The notes under the pieces were generated by a model, which was not told where the DNA came from, made no database searches, and saw only the letters and a list, made by a program, of their open reading frames with translations. Below, piece after piece: positions 43,937 through 53,397 of a stretch of 64,000 bases of DNA; positions within the stretch are counted from its first letter, which is position 1; each line of letters begins with the position of its first letter. The translations under genes were made by a program, and so were the position numbers. The stretch is from Spatholobus suberectus (lineage: Eukaryota > Streptophyta > Magnoliopsida > Fabales > Fabaceae). Where the stretch lies: contig CM014737.1 in NCBI GenBank assembly GCA_004329165.1, positions 7,376,479 to 7,440,478 on the forward strand, given 5' to 3'.

Positions 43937-44659
43937 TATATATATATATATAAAATGCTTGAAAGCTTCATAGGTTTGCATTTGTACATGACTTTGCCTA
44001 GAATACTGAGCTCACGTCCCATTGCATGCATGGACCCTTCACAAACGATAAATTCTTAATCTATCACGCTTTTGAAATATGATTAAATAAAAATAATACT
44101 AATAACTTACATAAATAACTTTGTAAGTTATTACTATTTCTTTAATAAAAATGAAAATTTCCTCATTTTGAAAATATTTAAAATTTCTCTGAAAATAAAT
44201 TCAAATTTATGATATATATATATATATATATATATACATATGTATATATAGATAGATAGATGATTATTTTTAATTATATTTTATTAGATGATTAAAATAT
44301 TTAAGTTTTTAAATAATACCTATAAAATTATATTTTTATATTTCAATAAATATAATTGAATAATTGTGTAAAAAAATTACATTTAAATAAATGAAAATTT
44401 AAACTTCAACAAGAGTAAACCTTTATAAAATAGGCACAACTAGTTTCGGTACACTGTGCACTGTCAAACTTTTTGTTTCGTACGTACATTATTGTGATTA
44501 ATTCTAAACTTTTTGTTTTTTGTTTTTTGATTTTTTGTTGGTGCAATCTTTTGTCCTAGACTTTAATTTTAAACAAAATGATTTTACGTCATAGCTCAAA
44601 AATTGTTGATTTCCGTCAAATATCAAAACTTGTTTCATGAGTATTTCAATCGCTTGATA

Positions 44660-45640
44660 TCCATGGTGTGTACTTAGTCAGGAATGGGGATCTGTTGTTC
44701 GCACGGTTTTGTCTCATGAAACTTGTTCCGATAATTGTTAGTGTTTTCCTCTTTTTAATTTCACCGATCATTCAAGAGTAGGAATATAGTATAACACAGA
44801 TGCTTAATTCTGATTGGTAGTTGAAATTTAGATTTGGTAAAATTAAGTTTGTGAGAATTGAAATGTCTCCATTCATTCATTTATTTAAGGAGTGGCGCAG
44901 GCAACAACATCTTCTCACACCGGATAGCACTCTTCTAACAAGGATCGTCTCCAGCAAAATTAAGACTATGCACTATTTTTCCTCTCCCTCGCGATTGTTG
45001 TGTGATAATGAGTCAAGGGCTCAAATTTTACAGGATATTGGTCGGAAGAAAAATCGGCTGGAGAAGATCTAAATCTCTAGTGATATGGGAAAAAGTTTAA
45101 GCTACACAACCCTTCCACTTTTGACATTGGAAAAGCGTTTGGAAAATGGTGGGTCTACACCCAAATGTTAGATAACATTTAGAGAAAGAAAGAAAAAGAT
45201 GGAAAAGAAGTATAAGAACAATAAGTGATATAATGTGATAGAAAAAAAAAAAACAAGAAACTTTAAAAAAGTATGTGAAGTAAAATGGTGTTCACCTGTC
45301 ATTACTCAAAACCTTTTTCGCTTCTTTGCCATGCACTGCCATATCTCCCTTTGGTCAAATGAGCAAGAGAAATAATTTTTGGACATTTCACATCTCTAAA
45401 CATGTAAGTAACACTTGTCATTTTTTTTCTATTTTTTTTTTCTTATCATATCATATCATATCACCTATTATAGTTATATCATGAGCAAATCCCACGACAT
45501 TGGTAAAAATATAGGGTCACTACGTTCAAAGAGGAAGAGAAACCCCAAAACCAGCTGTTAAGTCACCCAAGAAGGATAATAAAACACTATCCAATTTGCT
45601 CTTTCGCATTCTGAGCCGCCTCCAACAAAATGAGTTTGTG
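44660..45640 (+). repeat. First, partial copy of the upstream region in block C
   Basis: 44,680-44,945 matches 46,200-46,515 ('ctgttcgcacggtttt', 'tgaaatttagatttggtaaa'), and 45,481-45,640 matches 46,589-46,840 (ATGAGCAAATCCCACGAC versus ATGAGCAAACCCTACGAC). The coding part here is frameshifted after the first 15 codons. It is therefore a direct duplication of about 1.5 kb, older than block C's own divergence or soon after. Confidence 0.65.
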
Positions 45641-45842
45641 TTCCTTTGGTACGCGTCTTCTTCATTCTTCATCTCCTTTATTCTCTGTGATCTCATGGGA
45701 TTTTCCTCTCTCCCTCTTTTTTGTTTCTAACCTTTTCTTGCTTCATAATTCAACTTTTTGTCCAGTGAGAGTGAGGTCTTAATACAAGTGGTACCAACTT
45801 TCTGGTTCAGTTCAGAGAGTGAGGAACAAAGATACTGAGAAC

Positions 45843-46030
45843 ATGGCTACTCGTAACATTGAGAAGATGGCCTCAATCGATGCTCAATTGAGGTTATTGC
45901 CTCCACACAAGGTGTTTGGTGATGACAAACTGGTTGAGTATGAATGTATGATGCTTTATTGTTGGACCTGCTACCTTAACGCTTTTCGGGATTTGCATGG
46001 TGAAGATATCAGACATGCTTTAGTTCTCTT
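45843..46030 (+). pseudogene. ppc: Phosphoenolpyruvate carboxylase N-terminal pseudogene fragment
   Basis: PEPC fixes bicarbonate onto phosphoenolpyruvate in the cytosol. The frame starts MATRNIEKMASIDAQLRLLP, continues DDKLVEYE and, after a frameshifted stretch, DLHGED. The regulatory phosphorylation motif with SIDAQLR is intact. A small insertion near 45,945 shifts the frame: YDALLLD is readable in the next frame, and the normal frame returns at DLHGED. Only about 60 of roughly 965 residues are present and no later exon is seen, so it is non-functional. The preceding 60 bases may be its former leader. It lies between the two direct copies of the block C upstream region. Confidence 0.8.
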
Positions 46031-46127
46031 TCTTTTATCGAAAATAAGATTAGGCTTTGCTTCTAGAAGAAAATAGTTTAAGATATGGAAGAGAGAAATG
46101 ATTGTGAGAAACTAGTCAAACTGTATT

Positions 46128-46176
46128 GAGCTCATCAAGCAGAGTTGATATCTACAAGTATGATCCTTGGGATCTT
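46128..46176 (+). pseudogene. NAC-domain transcription factor, very short fragment
   Basis: VDIYKYDPWDL is read at 46,144-46,176, and with a one-base shift GCAGAGTTG just upstream supplies AEL, giving the well-known NAC subdomain A/B junction (A-E-x-D-x-Y-K-x-D/E-P-W-D-L-P). The piece is only about 16 residues, so confidence rests on the exactness of the motif. It is directly followed by the second copy of the block C upstream region at about 46,195. Confidence 0.5.
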
Positions 46177-46588
46177 AACACATCATGTATAAGCTATAGT
46201 ATCCTTGGGATCTACTGTTCGCACGGTTTTCTCTCATGGTACTTGTCCCGTTAATTGTTAGCGTTTTTCTTTTTCTTTTTTCCTAAATTTTCGTTATCTT
46301 AAGAGTTGGAATATAACACGGCAAGTGAAGTGACTAATAAATTTATGAAATGCAACACCGTTTTTTGATGCTTAATTCTGAGGGGTGGTTGAAATTTAGA
46401 TTTGGTAAAATTAAGTTTGTGGGAATTGAAATGTCACGATTGATTTCATTCATCTAAGGATTGGCAAGCGAGGCAAATGTCTTCTTATATCTGATGGCAC
46501 TCTTCTGAACCAATTCCCTAGCCTAACCCTACTTCTTTTGTTTCTGTAGTGTGGTGGTGCTATCACTTGCTAACTTTACCACTTCCAA

Positions 46589-46837
46589 ATGAGCAAACCC
46601 TACGACATCGGAAAAAGCATAGGGTACACCACCTTCAACAACGAAGAGAACCCCACCAAACCGGCTAAGCCACCGAAGAAGGATAATAAGAAAGAGAAAA
46701 TCACTATTCAATCTGCTCTTTCTTGTTCTGAGCGACCGGCAGGAGGTTCCCGAAAACCTGTTAAGCCACGGAAGAAGGATAATAAAAACACTATCCAATC
46801 TGCTCTTTCGTCTTCTGAGCCGCCTCCAAAAAAATGA
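46589..46837 (+). CDS. Hypothetical Lys/Pro-rich 82-residue protein
   Basis: The frame begins MSKPYDIGKSIGYTTFNNEE and contains two repeats of the form KPxKKDNK...TIQSALSxSE, ending PPPKK and a stop. The ATG was chosen because the same start is conserved at 45,481 and, as ATA, at 25,948 in block B. Composition (Lys, Pro, Ser) suggests a disordered, possibly nuclear protein; this is inference. Of the three copies this is the only one with an unbroken frame. It could be the first exon of the same gene as the downstream exons, but the in-frame stop argues against that. Family not recognised. Confidence 0.4.
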   Translation: MSKPYDIGKSIGYTTFNNEENPTKPAKPPKKDNKKEKITIQSALSCSERPAGGSRKPVKPRKKDNKNTIQSALSSSEPPPKK

Positions 46838-47060
46838 GTTTGTCCATCTCGTTTATACCTCTCTTCCCTTCTGCTCCTTTTTCCTCTTCTAATGTTCACC
46901 TAACCTGTCTGCATACGGTTCGGATCTTAACCATTCTCTGATGTCACCTTTTTCTTTCTTCATCCACCCTTTCCCACATCGTGCTCTTTGTTTCTCTCTA
47001 CTCTCCCCCACCTCCACGGTTCCATTTATTCCTCCGCCAGAAACTACCTCCGCCGCTGCT

Positions 47061-47330
47061 GCCATGGTGGCTCTGATGAACAATCGTTGCAGTGGTAACA
47101 CCCTGGCTCTGTGCGTTTTCAACACCGCCATTTGCTCCCCGTCCCCTTGTGCTCTTAGGATGGCTAAATTTCTCTGTTGTGAAGAAAGACAAGTACTTTA
47201 TGTATCCGCTATACTTTCTCTTATTATTTATTGGATGATCTGAGATTGAATTGTTGAGTTGGTGATTTTGCTTAACAGAAACATGGTGGCGAGAGATTTG
47301 CTGTGGCAGAACTGAAGAATTTGACAAAGG
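47061..47330 (+). pseudogene. Block C copy of the unidentified gene: middle exons
   Basis: An exon starting ATGGTGGCTCTGATG (47,064; good AACC-type plant context 'gctgccatgg') encodes a Ser/Ala/Leu-rich piece ending near KFLCCEE, then GT-bounded DNA and a second exon KHGGERFAVAELKNLTK (47,279-47,329) ending at AAG/GTGC, a good donor. Block B keeps the same exon pair. An upstream ATG at 46,941 would give a longer leader. The Ser/Ala-rich start could be a transit peptide; that is inference. Not assignable to a family. Confidence 0.4.
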
Positions 47331-47439
47331 TGCTTTCTTGTTTCTCACTTTTGAAATTTATGTTAACTTGTATTTGGGAACCTATTATTAGAAGGAATTC
47401 TTAGCATTTGGGAAGATCTTTTTTCCTTACTGCACATAG

Positions 47440-47700
47440 AAGGATCAAATTATATGCCTAGAATACTATTTGCAACCTAAAGAAACAAGGGAAATGAGAA
47501 ATCCTGTGGACAGACCAAGGGGTGAGATAGAGGCCGTGGGGGAAATGGGCAGCCGAGATAAGAGACTCATTCAAATGATGCCCTTCGTTCTGCAGGCAAC
47601 AAGGCCACCAGCTATGAGATCCTTGGTGGCACCACCACCAATTGGGACAATTTTCTTCTTTAAGTGGCACTGCCACCAGAGGAGTTCTAAGATTGTCTGA
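47440..47700 (+). pseudogene. AP2/ERF transcription factor fragment, plus-strand arm
   Basis: With small frame changes the sequence reads LEYYLQPKETREMRNPV, then GVR, a stop in place of the usual Gln, RPWGKWAAEIRDSFK (47,506-47,565), the strictly conserved AP2/ERF DNA-binding block, followed by CPSF and GNKA. The middle of the domain (from the WLGTF-type strand to the AAxAYD helix) is deleted. An internal stop is present, so it is dead. It is an inverted copy of the ERF piece at 48,965-49,362. Confidence 0.7.
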
Positions 47701-48790
47701 TCCACTCAAATAACAAGGTGATCAGGCCGTGATGGTCTGCTGCATCTGATGCTTATTTTTAGAGATTCCACATCTTTTACTGATAAGCAATTAAATTATA
47801 TAAGTAGGGTTGCAACCTTAATTTAATAAGCAAATTTTATAAAGTTGAGTTAGTCTAAAACTCACAGGACACCCGCCTTCCCTTCCAGCGCAACCCCTTT
47901 CCGATGATTCCTCCCAGTCCCTCTTCCACGACCTCTACTACGACACCCTCAACGGTTAGCGAGGGGCAAGCGCCTCGCGCGGCAATTCCGCCATAGCTGT
48001 TTGTTCGCGCGTGATTGGCCGGGATGTGTGCACAGGAAGAGGAAGTACCCCCTCTTCAGAGAGGTTTTCAAGAACTTCAATCGCACGGGGGTTTGGAGGA
48101 CCATTTTGACCTGACGCCAACAAGAGGAAGCTTGATCTGTCCGTTTCGTTCCTGTAAATTCACTTCGTATCTGCGCTGCGCCTTTTGCTTAAGGTGCGGT
48201 TTTGGGTTCCACGACGATGTCTCTGGGGCATGGACCGAAGTTCCCATGTACACTTTGATTTTTACTAATTCTCTATTTGCATCGGAAACCACACGTTCCT
48301 CCGCCACCCCCAGCGCCTCCTCCAGCCTCTTCATCACCGCTTCCCCTTTGCCGCAACGGTCCATCAGCAACGCGTTCTCTGGTTCCAGGCTAGGATCCCC
48401 TCGAAGAAGCCTCCTGCGGTCTCGGTCGTTGGCCGCTCCGTGAGGAACTTACAACTGGCCACCGAGTGAGTTTCTAGGAGTTCTGACGAGGTGGATTCAT
48501 TGCGGGGTGGCCCGTTTCTTCGACGAGGGAGGCGGAGGCGGGGAATTTGAGGGCGACGGCAGCGAAGAATGATGCGCCGGCGAGGGTTTGAGGTTGTGGT
48601 GAATGGGGGCTTTGGAGTGGGCCCTGACGGTGAATCAAGTGGGGAAGCCGAGAGTGGGGCCCGGGGGGAGGGGGGATTGAAGGAGAAGATGGAGGATGAT
48701 GGTAAGGAACATCGTGGAATTAGGGTTTATAGAAAGTGTGCGGAGCGAAGAGAACGATGCTAAGGAAGAAGATGACAGTTGGGTTTTAAA
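47700..48790. other. GC-rich island between inverted ERF fragments
   Basis: Base composition rises sharply at 47,870-48,760. The longest frames are plus 48,015-48,443 (142 codons) and a minus frame reading through 48,450-48,077 with RRRLLRGDPSLEPENALLMD and KRLEEALGVAEERVVSDANR. The minus frame has third-position G/C bias and acidic/basic helical composition, so I favour it as a captured host coding piece; I cannot name the family. On the minus strand a TATA box with a telo-box, TCTATAAACCCTAATTCC (about 48,717-48,734), could drive transcription through it. Not present in blocks A or B. Confidence 0.4.
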
Positions 48791-48819
48791 CGGCAAGGAT
48801 CTCACAATTTATTGATAAC

Positions 48820-48960
48820 TTTACTTTTGTCAAGTTATATGCGATCACGAAGGGACAGTAGGAAAGTGAAGTGGCCTGAGGAGAAGTTATACGCCAAAAA
48901 GGAAGATGAAGAAGACAACGAAGATTGAAGATTGAGAAGTCATGGTAGATGTTTTTAACA
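48820..48960 (+). other. Short Lys/Glu-rich open frame
   Basis: ATG at 48,840 opens 29 codons reading MRSRRDSRKVKWPEEKLYAK and an acidic tail before a stop. The composition looks coding, like the end of a nuclear protein, but it is too short to assign. It sits between the GC-rich island and the minus-strand ERF fragment. Confidence 0.25.
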
Positions 48961-48964
48961 TCTA

Positions 48965-49362
48965 ATCATCATAAAGGTTGGTGGCTAGTAAAAGTTGGTT
49001 GAAACCTGAGCAGGGAGAAGTGGTTGAGTGTAAACAACTGGATCTGTGGACGTTGCAATGGACACGAGAGAAGTGGGAGAATTGGAAGGAAATGCTCCAT
49101 TGAGGTTCCCATAGAGTGAGATTTTCAGGGAAGTCTAGTTTGCCCTTGTTGCCTCTGAACGAAGGGCAGTTAGCTTCATCATATGTTCTAGCAGCTGCTT
49201 TGAAAGGGTCTCTTATTTTCTGCAGCCCATTTCCCCGCTGCCTTGATATTTTCTCCTTCCCTCGTATGGCATCACCACATTCATTCATAGGATTTCTTAT
49301 TTCCCTTGTTTCTTTATGTTGCAACTGGTATTCTAGGCCTATAATTCTTTCCAATTTCATTA
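48965..49362 (-). pseudogene. AP2/ERF transcription factor fragment, minus-strand arm
   Basis: Read from 49,362 leftward: MERIIGLEYQLQ-type sequence with KLERIIGLEYQLQHKETREI, a frameshifted GKWAAE region, IRDPFKAAARTYDEANCPSF and RGNKGKLDFPENLTL. The last two blocks are the C-terminal half of the AP2/ERF DNA-binding domain. The segment between RDPFKAA and AARTYDEA (which includes WLGTFDTAE in intact members) has been removed, apparently by slippage over the repeated KAA/AA codons. The domain normally has about 58 residues. The paralogous plus-strand arm is at 47,440-47,700. Confidence 0.75.
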
Positions 49363-49364
49363 TG

Positions 49365-49985
49365 GAAATGTTTATCCATCCCATATCTCACTTTTCTCTC
49401 TTAATCTCTTTCTTCCTTAACGGAATGTATACACCCAAATAAGAGTGTCAAACAATATTTTTCCACATTCCTAATCAATTTAATTGTACGTAACTTTTTT
49501 TTCATTGAATTTGCTTTTGCTCTTTTTGTTTGTCATTTCACCTTTTTTTTAATAAGCAAAAAATTTATTGGAAAAAGATGCTTTATGAAGGAAGCACAAG
49601 GTATCCTCATCCAAACACCAGGAAAGGAGGGATTATACAAAAGTTGCTGCATATTATGCGGATATAAATCGGCATCCATGAAAAAGCTTACACCAAAATC
49701 CTGCTATGCAATCTATTTTGTGGAAAGATAGATACCCCATAATATTATACAAGGACACTAGATCTTCAACGTCAAATGAAAAATGCAATTGGCATGAGAT
49801 ACCCCATAATATTGCATGTATAACTTTGAAACTTCATTTACGTTTTCTTTTGTCACAATGAAATTTGACATTGTATTGTAGTTAGAGAAGCCTTTTCGCA
49901 AAGACTTTGGCAAAGTGACCTGCCTGATTTAATGTTTTTGCATTGGAATATCCTTTAGCTTATAATCCATATTTTTCTAAATCTA
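49365..49985. other. Remaining intron or intergenic DNA of block C
   Basis: No recognised gene. The stretch links the ERF arm to the last exon of the block C pseudogene; in block B the corresponding interval (24,730-25,160) is only about 430 bases. Confidence 0.4.
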
Positions 49986-50409
49986 GTAGATGTTCGCTCT
50001 TATTGTGAATTCCTCAGAAGAGGGAATAGTTATTGCTATAATTATTGGACTATTTCTAACGTCATGTCCAATTTAATAATATTCAGGAAATTTATGCACA
50101 ATCGTGCTTCATCTGGCTCATGTTCCTAGTACAAGTTTTTCATGTGTGACGGATAGAAGGCAAATATATAGTGAGTACGATGATGTGCCAAAGCATCTTT
50201 CAATTTGTGAGCCTGATTCTGCTTCCCCGAGTAGAACTTCAGTCATGCATGTTAGTAGAGTCCACGACACTTTGAACCTGCAAAAACAAAATGGTCGCGA
50301 GACCACCGCCCCTTCAGTTGAGGGGCTTGTTCTATGCTACGGGATTTCTTGTATCACGTCGATTTTGTATGTTGTTTATTTCCAATCTTTTGGCCCTTTC
50401 CCTCTGTAG
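49985..50409 (+). pseudogene. Block C copy of the unidentified gene: last exon and 3' region
   Basis: A 'attcctcag' acceptor at 50,007-50,015 leads to EEGIVIAIIIGLFLTSCPI (50,018-50,075) and a stop. Block B has VIATIVGLFLTSW and block A IIAIIIRLFL at the same place, so a hydrophobic C-terminal segment is conserved. The downstream 300 bases, including 'gagcctgattctgct' and 'ctacgggatttcttgtatca', match the 3' flank in both other blocks. The plus open frame at 50,104-50,409 reflects that non-coding flank. Confidence 0.45.
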
Positions 50410-50489
50410 ACACAAATGCATGCACCCAAAAAGAGAGTTCAAATTTTATGTGTGGTACTGTTATTAGAAATATTCTAAAAGTATATCTT

Positions 50490-51620
50490 TAAATTTGTTA
50501 GTCGTAGACGCTGAGAAAAATCTCAAAAAGTGATTTTGAAATATTTTAAGATTAAAGGTATGTTTGGATAGATTTTTAAAAAGGTATACTTATAATATAA
50601 TTTTTCTGTTTTCTGAAATTTATTTTTTAAGTTGTGAAAAAGTGCTGAAAATTTTCTTTTCAAAGTTTTAGCTTCTTTAATTTATTTGTTTGTCTTAAAA
50701 TATTTAAATATATTAACTAATGCAAACGAGAGAGCCTAAATCCAAATATTTGAGCTTAAATTTTCTTATTATATTTGCATAAGATAGATATTAAATGTAG
50801 GGATTTTTTATATCATTAGTAAGATGGTATTTATTAATGAAAAATTAAAAAAATGTACTTTTATGTATATTAATTTTCTGATTTTCTTTTCTCTTCTTCC
50901 TTTCAATTGAAAGTTCAGCTTTTGTTTGCTTTGATAAAGAAAATAAAAAGAGATTTTTTTTTTTAAAAATGAGTAGAAAGAAAGTGACTAGAAAATAAGG
51001 AGATTTTAAGTTATTTAAAATAAGAGAAAACTGAAATAAAATGGAAAAAAAATGATATTTTCTTATAAAGACATCTATGTCCTATTTTTAATTAACTAAA
51101 AATAAAAAATAGGTTTAATTACTTTTTTGGTCCCTATAGTTTTGCGAACTTTACCTTTTGGTCCCTATAGTTGAAAATAATTCCTTTTAGTCCTTATACA
51201 TGCACATTTGATAGCAGTTTGGTCCCTGTGCCTTAATTCCCTGAGAGAAAACTGTCAGAAAATGAAAATTGGCGGTGAAAAATCGTCACAAATTGACATT
51301 TTCTGGCAGTTTTTTGTTCAATTTGTGGCAGTTTAAGATAATAAGGACCAAACCAATATCGAAAGTGTATGTATAGGGATTAAAAGGGATTATTTTCAAC
51401 TATAGGGACCAAAAGGTAAAATTCGCAAAACTATAGGAGCTAAAAAAGTAATTAAACCTAAAAAATATATAATTTTCATTACGATAAAAGAGGAAATCAT
51501 TAAACTCCCTTTCTCTTATTTTAATTCCTTGTATATTGTGGAGAAAAAAGTTTAATAGAAATCTCACATAATTATTTTTTTCTTATCTATTTCTTGAATA
51601 TTTCAAATAATTAATACAAG
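50490..51620. repeat. Inverted third copy of the 6.0-7.3 kb repeat
   Basis: The reverse complement carries 'cttatgcaaatataataagaaaa' style strings, 'cctttaatcttaaaatattt' and 'gatttttctcagcg' matching 7,240-7,310, and 'atattcaagaaatagat' matching 6,040-6,055. It is interrupted by the MITE at 51,111-51,459. Confidence 0.75.
51111..51459. mobile_element. MITE with 38-bp inverted ends nested in block C
   Basis: Termini AGGTTTAATTACTTTTTTGG and CCTATAGTTTTGCGAA face their complement at the right end with three mismatches in 38 bases. AAAAAAT flanks both sides (51,104-51,110 and 51,460-51,466). Blocks A copies at 6.1 and 6.8 kb lack it, which proves insertion. The 'ggtccctatag' family is abundant in legume genomes. 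349 bases, no coding capacity. Confidence 0.8.
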
Positions 51621-51799
51621 ATTTATATATATAAAAAAATATATTTGGCTTCTTAACTTCTTTCTTTCTTGATTATTTCTATTATACCAAAGAAAACATC
51701 ATATTCTCCTTGTTGACTTTTTGGTACAACCAGACTCGATGACATACTTTTTGACTTTAGCGCACCCTCTCTAAAATATAAAAATGGAATGCCACATTT

Positions 51800-52365
51800 T
51801 TTTACCACAGTTTTATCATTTGACTAAAGAGAGAAATTAAAAAAAATATTTTTACTGAATTTATCAAAAATAAAAAATCTTTAAATTCAGAAAATAAGTG
51901 AGAAAAATGTATTAAAATAATAAATTATTTTTTTTACTCATTCATCTATTTTAATTTGAAAAGTACTAATAGTACACACTCCTATATATTATTTTTAACA
52001 TTATTTATTACTAGCTAAAATTTATTAGAATTATAAAATTATGAATGTGGGTTCATTACATAAGGAGTAAGACTCAACAAATTTATGATTTCTAATAAAT
52101 TTTAATAAATAATAAAGAAAGTGTTTAAAAAAAGTGGGTCAAATATTATATTGAAAATGTAAATGTTATTTAACATATTTTTTTATTTTTTATGAACTTA
52201 AAAAATTAACATTTTTAAATTTTTATTCAAATTATAATATTTTTCACTTATTTTTATTTTTATTTTCTCTCTGCATTCCATATCATTATTAATGAATTCT
52301 CTTCAATTTTTCTTTCCTTTTCAACCATTAAACTAATGTGACCATCCGATTTGTTTCTTTTTGTT
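51800..52365. other. AT-rich intergenic DNA
   Basis: Nothing coding. Diverged similarity to 39,640-39,920 noted. Confidence 0.4.
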
Positions 52366-53110
52366 GTGTGGGACACGAGAATGATAGAGCTAGATCTCTA
52401 GTAAGTTCTCACGATGGTGACAAGTGTCTCTAGTGGTGGCACATACAAGGACTTCGATGCCAAAATTAGAAAGTGGTCGAATAGTAAGAGAATGAGAGAG
52501 AGTTGTGCATACCAGGTGTGTGGAGTCCCTTATATAAAGCGTGCTTGGCGAGAAAAGTCGTTAGGTAGTGCGCGTTAGGGTGCCACACATTATTGTGACA
52601 TGAAGTTAGTCTTGATCTTTAGTACCATTGTAAACTGCTAAGGAGCACCCTTAAGTCAGTCACTTAAGTGAACCAACTTAAGGATTTGGCGATTGAGATA
52701 ATCTTTGAAACAGTTGCACCTAAGTTGGTATTGCTTGAAGGAAGCAATATTGACTTAAAAGCGTAAGAGGTCAAAGTGACCTCCAAAACAATTGCCGCCA
52801 AGACAATATTATCTTGGAAAGATAATGTCGGTTTGAAAGCATGCTTCTGAAAGTAAGTTATCTGCCCCCATGTTGGTGTTGTTTCAGGTAAAAAGATATC
52901 GACTTCGGATTAAGCATACATGTGTATTATTTTTATCAGTATGTCCTTTCGTTGTCCTCCAATAGCTTCGCTGCAAAAGCACGGGGAATCAATATGCACT
53001 TAATGCTCAATGATTTCTATTTTTATAAATTTTGAAGTTGTTCGAATTTCAAAATTTCGGATAGTTTCGAAATTAAAAACTTTTTCAAAACTGTTGGTTG
53101 TGGGTTTGGG
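52366..53110 (-). mobile_element. 3' LTR of a minus-strand Tat-type gypsy element
   Basis: Read on the minus strand: 'catgggggcagataactt' (U3), a TATA box TTTATATAAGG (about 52,528-52,539), then 'ggcatcgaagtccttgtatg' and 'tgccaccactagagac', the same R/U5 pattern as in the LTR at 18,820-18,900, ending GTCCCACACA at 52,366. The left (3') boundary is therefore well supported and the right one approximate. No primer site or 5' LTR lies in the window to the right, since the element is broken at 58,923. Confidence 0.6.
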
Positions 53111-53397
53111 CTTAATTGATTTTCGTATAAAAACTAAAAATCCTGTTGGGATTTAGTTTACACTTTTTACTTTCGTTGTGTGAGACTCTTTGTGTATTGC
53201 GATTTCCAGTGAGTCTATACTGTCCTTTTGACGTACTATTTTGAGTTTTCTTCATTTGCTTCTTTTTCAAGTGTTCAGTTTTACCCAAGCAAAAGGTAAT
53301 TTCTTTTACTTTGAACCTTATATTATTTATATTCTTTTCCCTGCATTGTTGTTGTTGCCCATGTTTGGTTGTTTTTTCTTTTCTTTTTTGTCAAAGA

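Larger units (their letters stand above)
43980..51800. repeat. Segmental duplication block C (inverted copy of blocks A and B)
   Basis: Sequence from 43,990 to 44,720 matches 29,660-28,580 inverted; 46,440-47,330 matches 28,300-25,165 inverted (minus the transposon there); 49,985-50,400 matches 24,720-24,200 inverted and 8,330-8,150; 50,490-51,800 matches 7,310-5,940 inverted. Collinearity over more than 7 kb identifies one ancestral segment. Insertions specific to block C include the PEPC, NAC and ERF fragments and the MITE at 51,111. Confidence 0.8.

Noticed and set aside
46529..46899. Minus-strand open frames opposite 46,589-46,837
   Set aside because: The plus frame has the conserved start and repeats seen in two paralogues; the minus frames do not.
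48015..48443. 142-codon plus-strand gene in the GC-rich island
   Set aside because: The opposite strand has better coding-like composition, and a GC-rich stretch keeps many frames open by chance.
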